A stretch of DNA of 56,745 bases. Source: Bradyrhizobium valentinum (GTDB lineage: Bacteria > Pseudomonadota > Alphaproteobacteria > Rhizobiales > Xanthobacteraceae). Below, one piece after another: positions 45,057 to 54,488 of this stretch (its first letter is position 1; every line of letters starts with the position of its first letter). The stretch is from NCBI RefSeq assembly GCF_001440405.1, contig NZ_LLXX01000030.1, positions 1 to 56,745 on the forward strand, in the 5' to 3' direction. A program made the translations under genes and the position numbers. The notes beneath the pieces were generated by a model. That model searched no databases. It saw only the letters and a list, made by a program, of their open reading frames with translations, and was not told the DNA's origin.

Positions 45057-46315
45057 TGCAGAAAAACGTTCATATCATCGGCGCCGGCATTTCCGGCCTC
45101 TCGGCCGCCGTCCGGCTCGCCAACGCCAATTACCGGGTGCATGTCCACGAGGCCACGCAGCAGGCCGGGGGCCGTTGTCGGTCCTATTTCGACGCGGCCA
45201 CCAATCTCACCATCGACAACGGCAACCATCTCTTGTTGTCCGGCAACCGTCATGCGCTGGCCTACGCTAAATCGATCGGCACGGAGGCCGGGCTGGTCGG
45301 GCCGAAGCTTGCGCAGTTTCCCTTCGTCGACATCGTTACCGGCCAGCGCTGGCAACTCGACCTTGGCGACGGCAAATTGCCGCTATGGGTGTTCGACGAA
45401 GCGCGCCGCGTCCCCGATACGAAGCTGCTCGATTATCTCGCCTTGATGCCTCTGGTCTGGGCAGGCACCGGCAAACTTGTCGGCGACACGATCCCCTGCA
45501 AAGGCACGCTGTACGATCGGCTGGTGCAGCCGCTGCTGTTGGCCGCGCTCAACGTCGATCCGCCCGAGGGTTCGGCGGGCCTTGCCGGCGCGATCGTGCG
45601 GGAAACGCTGCTGGCGGGCGGGCAGGCCTGCCGGCCGTTGATCGCGCGCGACGGCCTGAGCGCGGTGCTGGTCGAGCCGGCGATCAAGCTGTTGCAGGAC
45701 AAGGGTGCTTCGATCCAGTTCGGCCACGAGCTGCGCGAATTCGCGATCGCAGGCAACGCGGTCGGCGAATTGAAATTCGGCAGCGACGCGATTGCGCTCG
45801 GCTCCGACGACGTCGTGGTGCTTGCGGTGCCGCCGCGCCCTGCGGCGGCGCTGTTGCCGGGCCTGAAGACGCCGTCAAAATTCCGCGCCATCGTCAACGC
45901 GCATTTCCGCTTCGACCCGCCGAAGGATGCACCCCCAATCCTCGGCGTCGTCGGCGGCCTCGTGGAATGGCTGTTCGCGTTTCCGCAGCGGCTGTCGGTC
46001 ACCATCAGCAATGGCGACCGGCTCGTCGATTTGCCGCGCGAAGAACTCGCGCTGGCAATCTGGCGGGATGTCTGCAAGGCAGCTAGCCTGCCAGGCGAAC
46101 CGCCATTGCCGCCCTGGCAGATCGTGCGCGAGCGCCGTGCGACGTTCGAGGCCACGCCGGAGCAGAACGCGCTGCGGCCGGGGGCGGTGACATCATTCAA
46201 AAACCTGTTTCTCGCCGGTGACTGGACTGATACGGGGTTGCCGGCAACCATCGAAGGATCGATACGGTCGGGCGACCGCGCCGCCGATCTGGTCCTGGCG
46301 AGGTCTAAAGCATGA
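45056..46315 (+). CDS. hpnE: Hydroxysqualene dehydroxylase HpnE
   Basis: The 419-residue FAD-dependent amine-oxidase-like protein reduces hydroxysqualene to squalene. The dinucleotide-binding motif GAGISGLS begins at residue 9, followed by the second-strand acidic residue in HVHEATQQAGGRCRS. The C-terminal FAD segment is LFLAGDWTDTGLPATIEGSIRSG. The start at 45056 is fixed by the MQKNVHIIGAGIS N-terminus. The last codons (SKA and stop) lie within the start of a dispersed repeat (AAAGCATGA). With HpnC and HpnD it completes squalene synthesis. Confidence 0.95.
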   Translation: MQKNVHIIGAGISGLSAAVRLANANYRVHVHEATQQAGGRCRSYFDAATNLTIDNGNHLLLSGNRHALAYAKSIGTEAGLVGPKLAQFPFVDIVTGQRWQLDLGDGKLPLWVFDEARRVPDTKLLDYLALMPLVWAGTGKLVGDTIPCKGTLYDRLVQPLLLAALNVDPPEGSAGLAGAIVRETLLAGGQACRPLIARDGLSAVLVEPAIKLLQDKGASIQFGHELREFAIAGNAVGELKFGSDAIALGSDDVVVLAVPPRPAAALLPGLKTPSKFRAIVNAHFRFDPPKDAPPILGVVGGLVEWLFAFPQRLSVTISNGDRLVDLPREELALAIWRDVCKAASLPGEPPLPPWQIVRERRATFEATPEQNALRPGAVTSFKNLFLAGDWTDTGLPATIEGSIRSGDRAADLVLARSKA

Positions 46316-46380
46316 TCCGGAAAAGTGGATACCGGTTTTCCCTCGGGACAAACGCGAAGCGTTTGCCCGGAGATCATGCT
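46309..46380. repeat. Dispersed rhizobial repeat, family 5, overlapping the hpnE stop codon
   Basis: The arms AGCATGATC (46309-46317) and GATCATGCT (46372-46380) enclose GGAAAAGTGGATACCGGTTTTCC and a CAAACGCGAAGCGTTTG hairpin. This element type is widespread in rhizobial genomes. Its left arm supplies the final codons of hpnE. Confidence 0.85.
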
Positions 46381-46393
46381 CAAATAGCGAGAT

Positions 46394-46432
46394 GGAGCCT
46401 GATGACTATTCAAGGAATGGTCATCAGGTTCC
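46394..46432. other. 18-bp hairpin between hpnE and shc
   Basis: GGAGCCTGATGAC-T-ATTC pairs with GAAT-G-GTCATCAGGTTCC, with two wobble pairs and a 3-base loop. It ends 67 bp before shc. No U-tract follows, so it is more likely an mRNA processing or stabilising structure, or part of the adjacent repeat, than a terminator. Confidence 0.6.
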
Positions 46433-46499
46433 GCCCTTGACCGGACGTTGCGTGACCGGCTTCACAGAAGCTGGTCGCGAATAGAGGGATGTCTAGCGA

Positions 46500-48479
46500 A
46501 TGCTTTCCGTAGGCAAAAAAATTGCAGTCGATCCCGGCGCGACAGTCGACGCCGTCGCGCTGGAGAAGAGCATTTCCTCCGCGACCGAAGCGCTGCTCGG
46601 CTACCGGCAGTCCGACGGACACTTTGTGTTCGAGCTGGAAGCCGACAGCACGATACCGTCGGAATATATTCTGCTGCGCCACTATCTCGCCGAGCCCGTC
46701 GACAGCGTGCTCGAAGCCAAGATCGCCAACTATCTACGCCGCACGCAAGGCGATCATGGCGGCTGGCCGCTGGTACACGACGGCCCGTTCGACATGAGCG
46801 CCAGCGTCAAATCCTATTTCGCGCTGAAGATGATCGGCGATTCCGTCGATGCACCGCACATGGTGCGCGCGCGCGAGGCGATCCACGCCCACGGCGGCGC
46901 TGCCCGCGTCAACGTGTTCACGCGTTTCCTGCTGGCCTTCTATGGCGTGCTGAGCTGGCGTGCGGTGCCGGTATTGCCGGTCGAGATCATGCTGCTGCCG
47001 ACGTGGTCGCCGTTCCATCTCAACAAGATTTCCTACTGGGCGCGCACCACGATCGTGCCGCTGATGGTGATGGCGGCGTTGAAGCCGCTGGCGAAGAATC
47101 CCAAGGGCGTCGGTATCGACGAGTTGTTCCTGCAGGACCCGAAATCGGTCGGAATGACGCCGAAGGCGCCGCATCAGAGCTGGGGCTGGTTCACGCTCTT
47201 CAGCACGCTGGACAAGATACTGCGGGTCATCGAGCCGCTGTTTCCGAAAAAGCTGCGCCAGCGCGCGATCGACGCGGCGCTTGCTTTCACGGAAGAGCGC
47301 CTCAACGGTGAAGACGGCATGGGCGCGATCTACCCGCCGATGGCCAACATCGTCATGATGTATGCCGCACTCGGCAAGGGGCCGGATTTTCCGCCGCGTG
47401 CGGTCACGCGCAAGGGCATCGACAAGCTCTTGGTGATCGGCGAGCACGAAGCGTACTGCCAGCCCTGCGTCTCGCCGGTGTGGGACACCGCGCTGACCTG
47501 CCACGCGTTGGCGGAGGCCGGCGGCGAAGACACGCTCAAGAAGATGAAACAGGGCCTCGATTGGCTGAAGCCGAGGCAGGTGCTCGACCTCAAAGGTGAC
47601 TGGGCAGCGAAGGCGCCGGATGTTCGTCCGGGCGGCTGGGCGTTCCAGTACAACAACGACTATTACCCCGATCTCGATGACACCGCCGTGGTGGTGATGG
47701 CGATGGACCGGGCGCGCCGGGCAGACGGCAGCAAGGAATACGATCAGGCGATTTCGCGCGGCCGCGAGTGGATCGAGGGCCTGCAGAGTCGTGACGGAGG
47801 CTGGGCCGCCTTCGACGTCAACAACCTCGAATATTACCTCAACAACATCCCGTTCTCCGACCACGGCGCGCTGCTCGATCCGCCGACCGAGGACGTCACC
47901 GCGCGCTGCATCTCGATGTTGGCCCAGCTTGGCGAGACCGCCGAGAACAGCAAGACGGTTGCGGACGGGATCGCCTATTTGCGCCGTACCCAGCTCGCGG
48001 AAGGGTCATGGTACGGCCGCTGGGGCCTCAACTTCATCTACGGAACCTGGTCGGTGCTCTGTGCGCTCAACGCCGCAGGGGTGGATCACCAAGACCCGAT
48101 GATTCGCAAGGCGGCGGACTGGCTGGCATCGATCCAGAACGAGGATGGCGGCTGGGGCGAGGACGCCGTCAGCTACCGGCTCGATTACAAGGGATATGAG
48201 AAAGCCCCGTCGACCTCCTCGCAAACGGCATGGGCCTTGCTTGGACTGATGGCGGCCGGCGAGGTCGAGAGTCCGGCGGTCTTGCGGGGTGTGGAGTACC
48301 TAAAAGCCACACAGACGGAGAAAGGGCTGTGGGACGAGGCGCGTTACACGGCTACGGGCTTTCCGCGGGTGTTTTATTTGCGTTATCATGGCTACTCGAA
48401 GTTCTTTCCGCTCTGGGCGCTGGCGCGGTATCGGAATTTGAAGAGCACCAACAGCAGGGTGGTAGGGGTCGGGATGTGA
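46500..48479 (+). CDS. shc: Squalene-hopene cyclase
   Basis: The 659-residue monotopic membrane enzyme cyclises squalene to hopene and diplopterol. The catalytic acid motif DLDD is at residues 391-394 (PDLDDTAVVV). Multiple QW repeats are visible, such as RTQGDHGGWPL, SRDGGWAAFD, EGSWYGRWG and NEDGGWGED. Length fits the family. The C-terminal FPRVFYLRYHGYSKFFPLWAL is typical of SHC. AGAGGG precedes the ATG, and its stop overlaps the hpnG GTG start (GTGA). It forms the ring skeleton all later enzymes here modify. HpnF is the alternative name. Confidence 0.97.
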   Translation: MLSVGKKIAVDPGATVDAVALEKSISSATEALLGYRQSDGHFVFELEADSTIPSEYILLRHYLAEPVDSVLEAKIANYLRRTQGDHGGWPLVHDGPFDMSASVKSYFALKMIGDSVDAPHMVRAREAIHAHGGAARVNVFTRFLLAFYGVLSWRAVPVLPVEIMLLPTWSPFHLNKISYWARTTIVPLMVMAALKPLAKNPKGVGIDELFLQDPKSVGMTPKAPHQSWGWFTLFSTLDKILRVIEPLFPKKLRQRAIDAALAFTEERLNGEDGMGAIYPPMANIVMMYAALGKGPDFPPRAVTRKGIDKLLVIGEHEAYCQPCVSPVWDTALTCHALAEAGGEDTLKKMKQGLDWLKPRQVLDLKGDWAAKAPDVRPGGWAFQYNNDYYPDLDDTAVVVMAMDRARRADGSKEYDQAISRGREWIEGLQSRDGGWAAFDVNNLEYYLNNIPFSDHGALLDPPTEDVTARCISMLAQLGETAENSKTVADGIAYLRRTQLAEGSWYGRWGLNFIYGTWSVLCALNAAGVDHQDPMIRKAADWLASIQNEDGGWGEDAVSYRLDYKGYEKAPSTSSQTAWALLGLMAAGEVESPAVLRGVEYLKATQTEKGLWDEARYTATGFPRVFYLRYHGYSKFFPLWALARYRNLKSTNSRVVGVGM

Positions 48480-49222
48480 CTTTGGGGGCGGGGGCCGCTG
48501 CGATCGTGGACGATTCGGTTGATCGCAATTCGAATGATCCGCGGCCAGTTTTGATCATAACAGGATTGGTGCAGGAGGCCCGCATCGCGGCCGGGCCCGG
48601 CATGATCGTCATCTGCAGTTCCAGCGATCCGCAGCAATTGCGCGCACTGCTGGCAACGCTCGATTCCACCACTTTCAGGGGTGTGATTTCGTTCGGCGTC
48701 GCCGGTGGACTGGATCCATCGCTGAAATCAGGCGACGTGGTGGTGGCGACCGAGGTTCTGGCCGGCGATACCCGTTTCCTGGCAGGTCTGGCGCTGAACG
48801 AGGAATTGATCGCCAGTGCGGCGCTGCGGCGCCGGCGCGTGGTCCGCGGCGGTCTGGCTGGCGTGGAGCAGGTGATTGCTGCAACGGCCTGCAAGGCCGC
48901 GTTGCATTCGGAGACGGGCGCTGCGGCCGTCGATATGGAGAGCCATATTGCCGCAGCCTATGCGGCCAAAGCGGGGCTTCCGTTTGCAGCGCTCCGCGTC
49001 ATCTCCGATCCTGCCAACCGGGCGCTTCCGGCGCTCGCCAAGAGCGCCATCAAGCCGAACGGCGATATCGATCTCGGCAAGGTGCTGCGCGGGGTTGCGC
49101 GCAATCCCACCTCACTGCGCGCGCTGGTCTCGACGGGAATCGATTTCAATCGCGCGCTACGCTCCCTGCGCGGCTGCCGCGGCTTCTTGCACGGCGAGAG
49201 CCTCGCCGCAGCGGGGATCTGA
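48476..49222 (+). CDS. hpnG: Hopanoid-associated phosphorylase HpnG
   Basis: The 248-residue nucleoside-phosphorylase-fold protein removes adenine from adenosylhopane, leading to ribosylhopane derivatives. GVAGGLDPSLKSGDVVVA is the phosphate/purine-site segment, and VDMESHIAAAYAAKAGLPFAALRVISD holds the ribose-binding Met-Glu and the catalytic Asp. The GTG start overlapping the shc stop by four bases is chosen; the frame further upstream lies within shc. It is followed by a strong bidirectional terminator. Confidence 0.9.
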   Translation: MTLGAGAAAIVDDSVDRNSNDPRPVLIITGLVQEARIAAGPGMIVICSSSDPQQLRALLATLDSTTFRGVISFGVAGGLDPSLKSGDVVVATEVLAGDTRFLAGLALNEELIASAALRRRRVVRGGLAGVEQVIAATACKAALHSETGAAAVDMESHIAAAYAAKAGLPFAALRVISDPANRALPALAKSAIKPNGDIDLGKVLRGVARNPTSLRALVSTGIDFNRALRSLRGCRGFLHGESLAAAGI

Positions 49223-49278
49223 TCCGCACACGGGCATCCGCCTTCAGGATTTTCAAAGGGCGTCAAACAAAAAAGAAA

Positions 49279-49307
49279 GGGCCTCGGTTCCCTGAGAACC
49301 GAGGCCC
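49279..49307. terminator. Bidirectional terminator between hpnG and hpnH
   Basis: GGGCCTCGGTTC and GAACCGAGGCCC form a perfect 12-bp stem with a CCTGA loop. AAAGAAA on the left and TAATCTTTTCT on the right let it act on both strands. It separates the convergent plus-strand hpnC-G run and the minus-strand hpnH-ispH run. Confidence 0.92.
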
Positions 49308-49328
49308 TAATCTTTTCTGCCGTCCCGC

Positions 49329-50489
49329 TTAGGCGGCGGTGGAGGCTTTTTCCTGCTGCTTGGCGGCGGCGGCCGCCGCCTCATCGCGGCGGATTTCCGA
49401 CAGCTTCTTCTGGACCTGCTCGGAGAAGATGTACTGCGCCGGGCGCTGCTTGGTGAGATCGATCTCGGGCGCCATCGGGCCCGTGGTGCGGACGCCGCGC
49501 AGTGCAACCCACATCGCCTTCAACGGATTGACGAAGGCAGCGTTGGCCGCGGTCGGCTCATAGCCACAATGCGCCATGCAGTCGGCGCACTTCTCGTACT
49601 TGCCGGTACCGTAGGAATCCCAGTCCGTGGTGTCCATCAATTCCTTGAAGGTCTTGGTGTAGCCCTCGCCAAGCAGATAGCAGGGCTTCTGCCAGCCGAA
49701 AATGTTGCGCGCCGGCATGCCCCACGGCGTGCATTCATAGGATTGGTTGCCGGCCAGGAAGTCGAGGAACAGGCCGGAATGCATGAAATTCCACTTCTTG
49801 CCCTTGCCGAGCGCGAACACGTCGCGGAACAGCTTCTTGGTCTTGGTGCGGTTGAGGAAGTGCTCCTGGTCCGGGGCGCGCTCGTAGGCGTAGCCCGGCG
49901 ACATCGAGACGCCGACACCGAGTTCGGTCGTGAAGTCGAGGAACTTTGCGATGTCTTCCGCCGCATGGCCGTCGAAGATGGTGGCGTTGACGTTGACCGC
50001 GAAGCCGCGGGCTTTCGCCGCCTTGATCGCGGAAACCGCGCGATCAAACACGCCCTTCTGCGAGACCGCCTTGTCATGATGGTCCTTGAGACCGTCGAGA
50101 TGCACCGAGAAGAACAGATAGGGCGAGGGCTCGAACAGATCGAGCTTCTTTTCCAGCAGCAACGCGTTGGTGCAGAGCGAGACGAATTTCTTGCGCGCCA
50201 CGAGGCCGCGCACGATCTCGCCGATCTCCTTGTGGATCAGCGGTTCGCCGCCTGGGATCGCCACCATCGGCGCGCCGCATTCCTCGGCCGCGTCCCAGCA
50301 TTCCTGCGCGGTCATGCGGCGGTTGAGGATGGCATCGGGATAGTCGATCTTGCCGCAGCCGACGCAGGCGAGGTTGCAGCGGAACAATGGTTCCAGCATC
50401 AACACGAGCGGATAACGCTTCCGGCCGAGCAGCTTCTGCTTAACGAGATAGCCGCCTATACGGATTTCCTTGAAGAACGGTATTGCCAT
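49329..50489 (-). CDS. hpnH: Adenosyl-hopene transferase HpnH (radical SAM)
   Basis: The 386-residue radical SAM enzyme joins 5'-deoxyadenosine to hopene, creating the C35 side chain. The cluster motif is Cys38-X3-Cys42-X2-Cys45 (RCNLACVGCG). GGEPL is the SAM-binding segment, and the C-terminal part has further cysteines (CADCMAHCGYEP). The MAIPFFKEIRIGGYL start matches known HpnH proteins, so the upstream TTG frame is rejected. The Ala/Lys-rich C-terminus (AAAAAAKQQEKASTAA) is a loose tail. It lies 41 bp downstream of ispH on the same strand. Confidence 0.95.
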   Translation of the reverse strand: MAIPFFKEIRIGGYLVKQKLLGRKRYPLVLMLEPLFRCNLACVGCGKIDYPDAILNRRMTAQECWDAAEECGAPMVAIPGGEPLIHKEIGEIVRGLVARKKFVSLCTNALLLEKKLDLFEPSPYLFFSVHLDGLKDHHDKAVSQKGVFDRAVSAIKAAKARGFAVNVNATIFDGHAAEDIAKFLDFTTELGVGVSMSPGYAYERAPDQEHFLNRTKTKKLFRDVFALGKGKKWNFMHSGLFLDFLAGNQSYECTPWGMPARNIFGWQKPCYLLGEGYTKTFKELMDTTDWDSYGTGKYEKCADCMAHCGYEPTAANAAFVNPLKAMWVALRGVRTTGPMAPEIDLTKQRPAQYIFSEQVQKKLSEIRRDEAAAAAAKQQEKASTAA

Positions 50490-50530
50490 TTGAGAGATTT
50501 TCTTTCTGGACTTGGAAATCTTGAAGTCGA

Positions 50531-51457
50531 TCAACCCGCAGTCAGTTCGGCTGGAAGCCGGAACTCGATATTTTCTTCACGGCCGGGAAGCACCGACACC
50601 TTGACGGGTCCGATACGCCTCAAAGCCTCGATCACGTCGTCGACCAAAACTTCGGGCGCCGATGCGCCCGCCGTGATGCCGACTGCCTTTGCGTCCTTCA
50701 GCCAGTCAGGGTTCAGTTCGCTGCCATCGGCAATGAGATAACTCGCGACCCCGACCTCGGTGCCGATTTCGCGAAGCCTGTTTGAGTTGGAACTATTGGC
50801 GGCCCCCACCACCAAGATGACGTCCACCAGCTTGCTCAGGTCCCTTACCGCAGATTGACGGTTCTGTGTCGCATAGCAGATATCCCGGATGTCGGGGCCT
50901 TGAATATCTGTAAAACGGGCCTGAAGGGCGGCAATTATGTCCTTTGTGTCATCCACGCTGAGGGTGGTCTGGGTGATATAGGCCAGCGGGGCGTCGGTCG
51001 GCAGCGTCAGTTCCGCCACGTCGTCGACGTTCTGGACCAGGAGAACCGGCCCTGGAACCTGACCCATGGTTCCCTCGACCTCAGGGTGGCCGGCATGCCC
51101 GATCAGGACCAGAGTCCGGCCCTTGGACATATACCGCTTGCCCTGATTATGGACCTTGGTGACCAGCGGGCAGGTGGCATTGAGGACGGGCAGGCCGCGC
51201 GCGGCGGCCTCTTCCTCGACCGTACGGGCCACGCCATGGGCGCTGAACACGGTGACCGCGAGCGGCGGCACCTCCGATAGATCCTCGACGAAGATCGCGC
51301 CCTTGGCCTTCAGGCTTTCGACCACGTACTTGTTGTGCACGATCTCGTGCCGGACATAGACCGGCGGACCATACTTCTCGAGCGCGCGCTCAACGATTTC
51401 GATGGCACGCACGACGCCCGCACAAAATCCGCGGGGCTGCGCTAGATACACTTCCAT
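50531..51457 (-). CDS. ispH: 4-hydroxy-3-methylbut-2-enyl diphosphate reductase
   Basis: The 308-residue IspH (LytB) makes IPP and DMAPP from HMBPP with a 4Fe-4S cluster held by Cys12 (PRGFCAGV), Cys96 (NATCPLV) and Cys194 ([10 protein letters not shown]). The substrate-site HGV (SAHGV) and EHGT-like HPEVEGTMG segments are present. [15 protein letters not shown] is the standard start; a TTG six codons upstream is discounted. It leads an ispH-hpnH transcript that connects the last step of the MEP pathway to hopanoid production. Confidence 0.96.
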   Translation of the reverse strand: MEVYLAQPRGFCAGVVRAIEIVERALEKYGPPVYVRHEIVHNKYVVESLKAKGAIFVEDLSEVPPLAVTVFSAHGVARTVEEEAAARGLPVLNATCPLVTKVHNQGKRYMSKGRTLVLIGHAGHPEVEGTMGQVPGPVLLVQNVDDVAELTLPTDAPLAYITQTTLSVDDTKDIIAALQARFTDIQGPDIRDICYATQNRQSAVRDLSKLVDVILVVGAANSSNSNRLREIGTEVGVASYLIADGSELNPDWLKDAKAVGITAGASAPEVLVDDVIEALRRIGPVKVSVLPGREENIEFRLPAELTAG

Positions 51458-51899
51458 GGGACGTCCATTACGCAAGTTGCATTAGGTACTGAATTCGCAA
51501 ATTCACCCGAAGATCTCCGTGCAGCCGGTCACATTCGGATATCTGCAATATCCGCACCATGACCGGAACCCGTAGGTAATCCCCACCCATAGATGGAAGC
51601 GCAGGTCTATGTGTCAAAAATCGTGCAGATAGAAAAGACCGATCGCGCAATGGTTACCGAATTTATGGTAATTAGATACCTATAACCGCTTCGTATGGGC
51701 TATTGTTCCTCACCGGTTCGTCACTTTATCGCCCATCCGGACAGGCTATACCGGCCCCGAACACCCGTTCCGGTCTGCTTTGGTGGCTTCGCTTGAACCA
51801 TTCGCGAGGTAACCAAAACAACATTAGATCGGCTCCGGGAACTCCGCTAGACAGCGGGCGTTTTCGCCCAGCTCTCATTGAGATTTAGAAAGAAACGAA
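51458..51899. other. Divergent promoter region between ispH and hpnN
   Basis: It is 442 bases with no credible gene. An AT-rich section (51640-51720) probably carries promoter elements for hpnN, and possibly for ispH in the other direction. No riboswitch or strong hairpin was recognised. Confidence 0.55.
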
Positions 51900-54488
51900 G
51901 TGCTGACCAGTATTGTTGTCTCCGTTGTCAGAACCTGTACGCGGTTTGCCACTCTCGTCGTCATCGTCTCCCTGCTTCTGGCGGTCGGAGCGGGCTACTA
52001 TGGCGTCCGGCATTTCGCCATCAACACCGACATCAATACGCTGATTTCGCCTGACCTCGACTGGCGCAAGCGCGACAATCAGTTCGAGCAGGCGTTCGAC
52101 CGCGAAAAACTGATTCTCGCCGTCGTGGAGGCGCCTACGCCCGAACTTGCCAGTGCCGCGAGCAAGGCGCTGGCCACCAAGCTCTCCGGCGATACCAAGC
52201 ACTTCGAATCCGTACAGCCGCTGGGTTCCGGCGAATTCTTCGAAAAGAACGGGCTGTTGTTCCTGCCGGTGGAGGAAGTCGGCAAGGTCGGCGGCCAGCT
52301 CGAAGCCGCAGCACCCCTGATAGAGATCATGGCCGGCGATCCCTCGATCCGCGGCCTCACCGGCGCGCTGGAGACCGGGCTTGCCGGCGTCAAGCGCGGG
52401 CAGCTCAAGCTCGACAACACCGAGCGGCCCTTCAACCTGATCAGCCAGACGGTCGAAGACATCCTGAACAAGGGGACGGCGACGTTCTCCTGGCGTGAGC
52501 TCGTCAGCGACAAGCCTTTGACCGATGCTGACCGCCGCGCCTTCATCGAGTTCAAGCCGAAGCTCGACTACAGCGAGCTTGAACCCGGCAAGGACGCGAC
52601 CGACGCGATCCGGCAGGCCGCGACCGATCTCAATTTTGCGGGCCAATACAGCGCGCGCGTGCGACTGACCGGGCCGGTTCCGATCGCGAATGAGGAATAT
52701 TCGACCGTGCAGGACGGCGCGATCGTCAACGGTGTCGCAACCGTCCTCATTGTGCTCGTGATTCTCTGGATGGCGCTGCATTCCTCGAAAATCATCTTTG
52801 CGGTTTTCGTGAACCTGTTCATCGGCCTTTCGGTCACGACCGCCGTCGGCCTGTGGATGGTGGGCTCGCTGAACCTGCTGTCGATCGCGTTTGCCGTGCT
52901 GTTCGTCGGCCTCGGCGTCGATTTCGGCATTCAGTTCAGCGTCCGCTACCGCTCCGAGCGCTTCAAGAACGAGGATCTGGCGCTGGCGCTGGAGAGCGCG
53001 GCCAGACGTTCGGCAATCCCGCTGTCGCTCGCCGCGATGGCGACCGCCGCCGGCTTCCTGTGTTTCCTGCCGACCGACTACAAGGGTATTTCCGAACTCG
53101 GCAAGATTGCCGGCGCCGGCATGCTGATCGCGTTCATCACCAGCATCACGGCCCTGCCTGCCATGTTGAAGCTGCTTCATCCGCCCGGCGAGAGCGAGCC
53201 TGTCGGTTACGCATTTCTGGCGCCGGTCGACGCGTTCCTCGAACGGCATCGCGTCATCATCGTCGTTGGCACGCTGATTCTTGTCGTGGCCGGCCTGCCA
53301 CTGCTTTATTTCATGAAATTCGACTTCAACCCGATCAACCTGCGCAATCCAAAGGCGGAATCGATCGCGACCTTCCTCGATTTGCGCAAAGACCCCAACA
53401 CCGGCGCCAACGCCATCAACGTGCTGACCAATTCGGAAGCGGAAGCCAAGAAGATCGAGGCGCGACTGGAAAAGCTGCCGGAAGTTTTGCGCGTGATGTC
53501 GATCGACAGTTTCGTCCCTGACGATCAGCCGGCGAAGCTGCAGCTGATCGCGAAGGCGGCGAGGGTGGTGGGGCCTGCGCTCAATCCCGACTCGGTCGAT
53601 GCGGCACCCGCCGACGAGGAGAACGTGGAGGCGCTGAAGAGTTCGGTCACCAGCCTGCGCAGGGCCGCCGGCGAGGGCAAGGGACCGGGCGCGGTCGCCT
53701 CACGAAGGCTGGCGGATGCGCTGTCGAAGCTCGCCGGCAGCGACCAGGCGACGCGCGACAAGGCGCAGAATATCTTCGTTGCCCCGCTCAAGATCGTGTT
53801 CGAGCAGCTCAGGAACACGATGCAAGCCGGTCCGGTCACGCTGAAGACGCTGCCGCCGGAGCTCTTGAATAGCTGGAAATCCAAGGATGGGTTGATTCGC
53901 GTCGAGGCACTGCCGAAGGGCGATCCCAACGACAACGACAACCTCCGTCGATTTGCCGATGCGGTCCTGGCGGCCGAGCCGAATGCGATCGGCGGGCCGG
54001 TGTCGATCCTCAAATCCGGCGACACCATCGTGAGGGCGTTCATCCATGCCGGCATCTGGGCGCTCTTGGTGATCAGCCTGTTGCTCTGGCTGACGCTGCG
54101 GCGGATCACCGACGTGCTGATGACGATGGTGCCGCTGTTGGTGGCGGGCGCCGTGACGCTTGAGCTCTGCGTGCTGATCGAGCTGCCGCTCAACTTCGCC
54201 AATATCGTCGCATTGCCGCTGCTGCTCGGCGTCGGCGTCGCCTTCAAGATCTACTACGTCGTGGCGTGGCGCGAGGGCAGAAATAACCTGCTGCAGTCGA
54301 GCCTGACGCGCGCGATCTTTTTCTCGGCGCTGACGACCGCGACCGCGTTCGGAAGCCTGTGGCTATCCAGTCATCCCGGCACCGCCAGCATGGGCAAATT
54401 GCTGGCGCTGTCGTTTGTCATCACGCTGGCCGCGGTGCTGCTGTTCCAGCCGGCGCTAATGGGCAAACCGCGCGATGTCGGGCAGTAG
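51900..54488 (+). CDS. hpnN: Hopanoid transporter HpnN (RND family)
   Basis: The 862-residue RND-type protein carries hopanoids to the outer membrane. Helix 1 is at about residues 13-33. A first periplasmic domain is followed by a helix block (about 275-425), then another helix (about 450-470), a second periplasmic domain, and a C-terminal helix block (about 715-860). GLGVDFGIQFSVRYRSER is a typical RND core segment. The start is GTG behind AAGAAACGAA. Its 3' end overlaps the convergent DUF2147 gene by 33 bases. Confidence 0.92.
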   Translation: MLTSIVVSVVRTCTRFATLVVIVSLLLAVGAGYYGVRHFAINTDINTLISPDLDWRKRDNQFEQAFDREKLILAVVEAPTPELASAASKALATKLSGDTKHFESVQPLGSGEFFEKNGLLFLPVEEVGKVGGQLEAAAPLIEIMAGDPSIRGLTGALETGLAGVKRGQLKLDNTERPFNLISQTVEDILNKGTATFSWRELVSDKPLTDADRRAFIEFKPKLDYSELEPGKDATDAIRQAATDLNFAGQYSARVRLTGPVPIANEEYSTVQDGAIVNGVATVLIVLVILWMALHSSKIIFAVFVNLFIGLSVTTAVGLWMVGSLNLLSIAFAVLFVGLGVDFGIQFSVRYRSERFKNEDLALALESAARRSAIPLSLAAMATAAGFLCFLPTDYKGISELGKIAGAGMLIAFITSITALPAMLKLLHPPGESEPVGYAFLAPVDAFLERHRVIIVVGTLILVVAGLPLLYFMKFDFNPINLRNPKAESIATFLDLRKDPNTGANAINVLTNSEAEAKKIEARLEKLPEVLRVMSIDSFVPDDQPAKLQLIAKAARVVGPALNPDSVDAAPADEENVEALKSSVTSLRRAAGEGKGPGAVASRRLADALSKLAGSDQATRDKAQNIFVAPLKIVFEQLRNTMQAGPVTLKTLPPELLNSWKSKDGLIRVEALPKGDPNDNDNLRRFADAVLAAEPNAIGGPVSILKSGDTIVRAFIHAGIWALLVISLLLWLTLRRITDVLMTMVPLLVAGAVTLELCVLIELPLNFANIVALPLLLGVGVAFKIYYVVAWREGRNNLLQSSLTRAIFFSALTTATAFGSLWLSSHPGTASMGKLLALSFVITLAAVLLFQPALMGKPRDVGQ

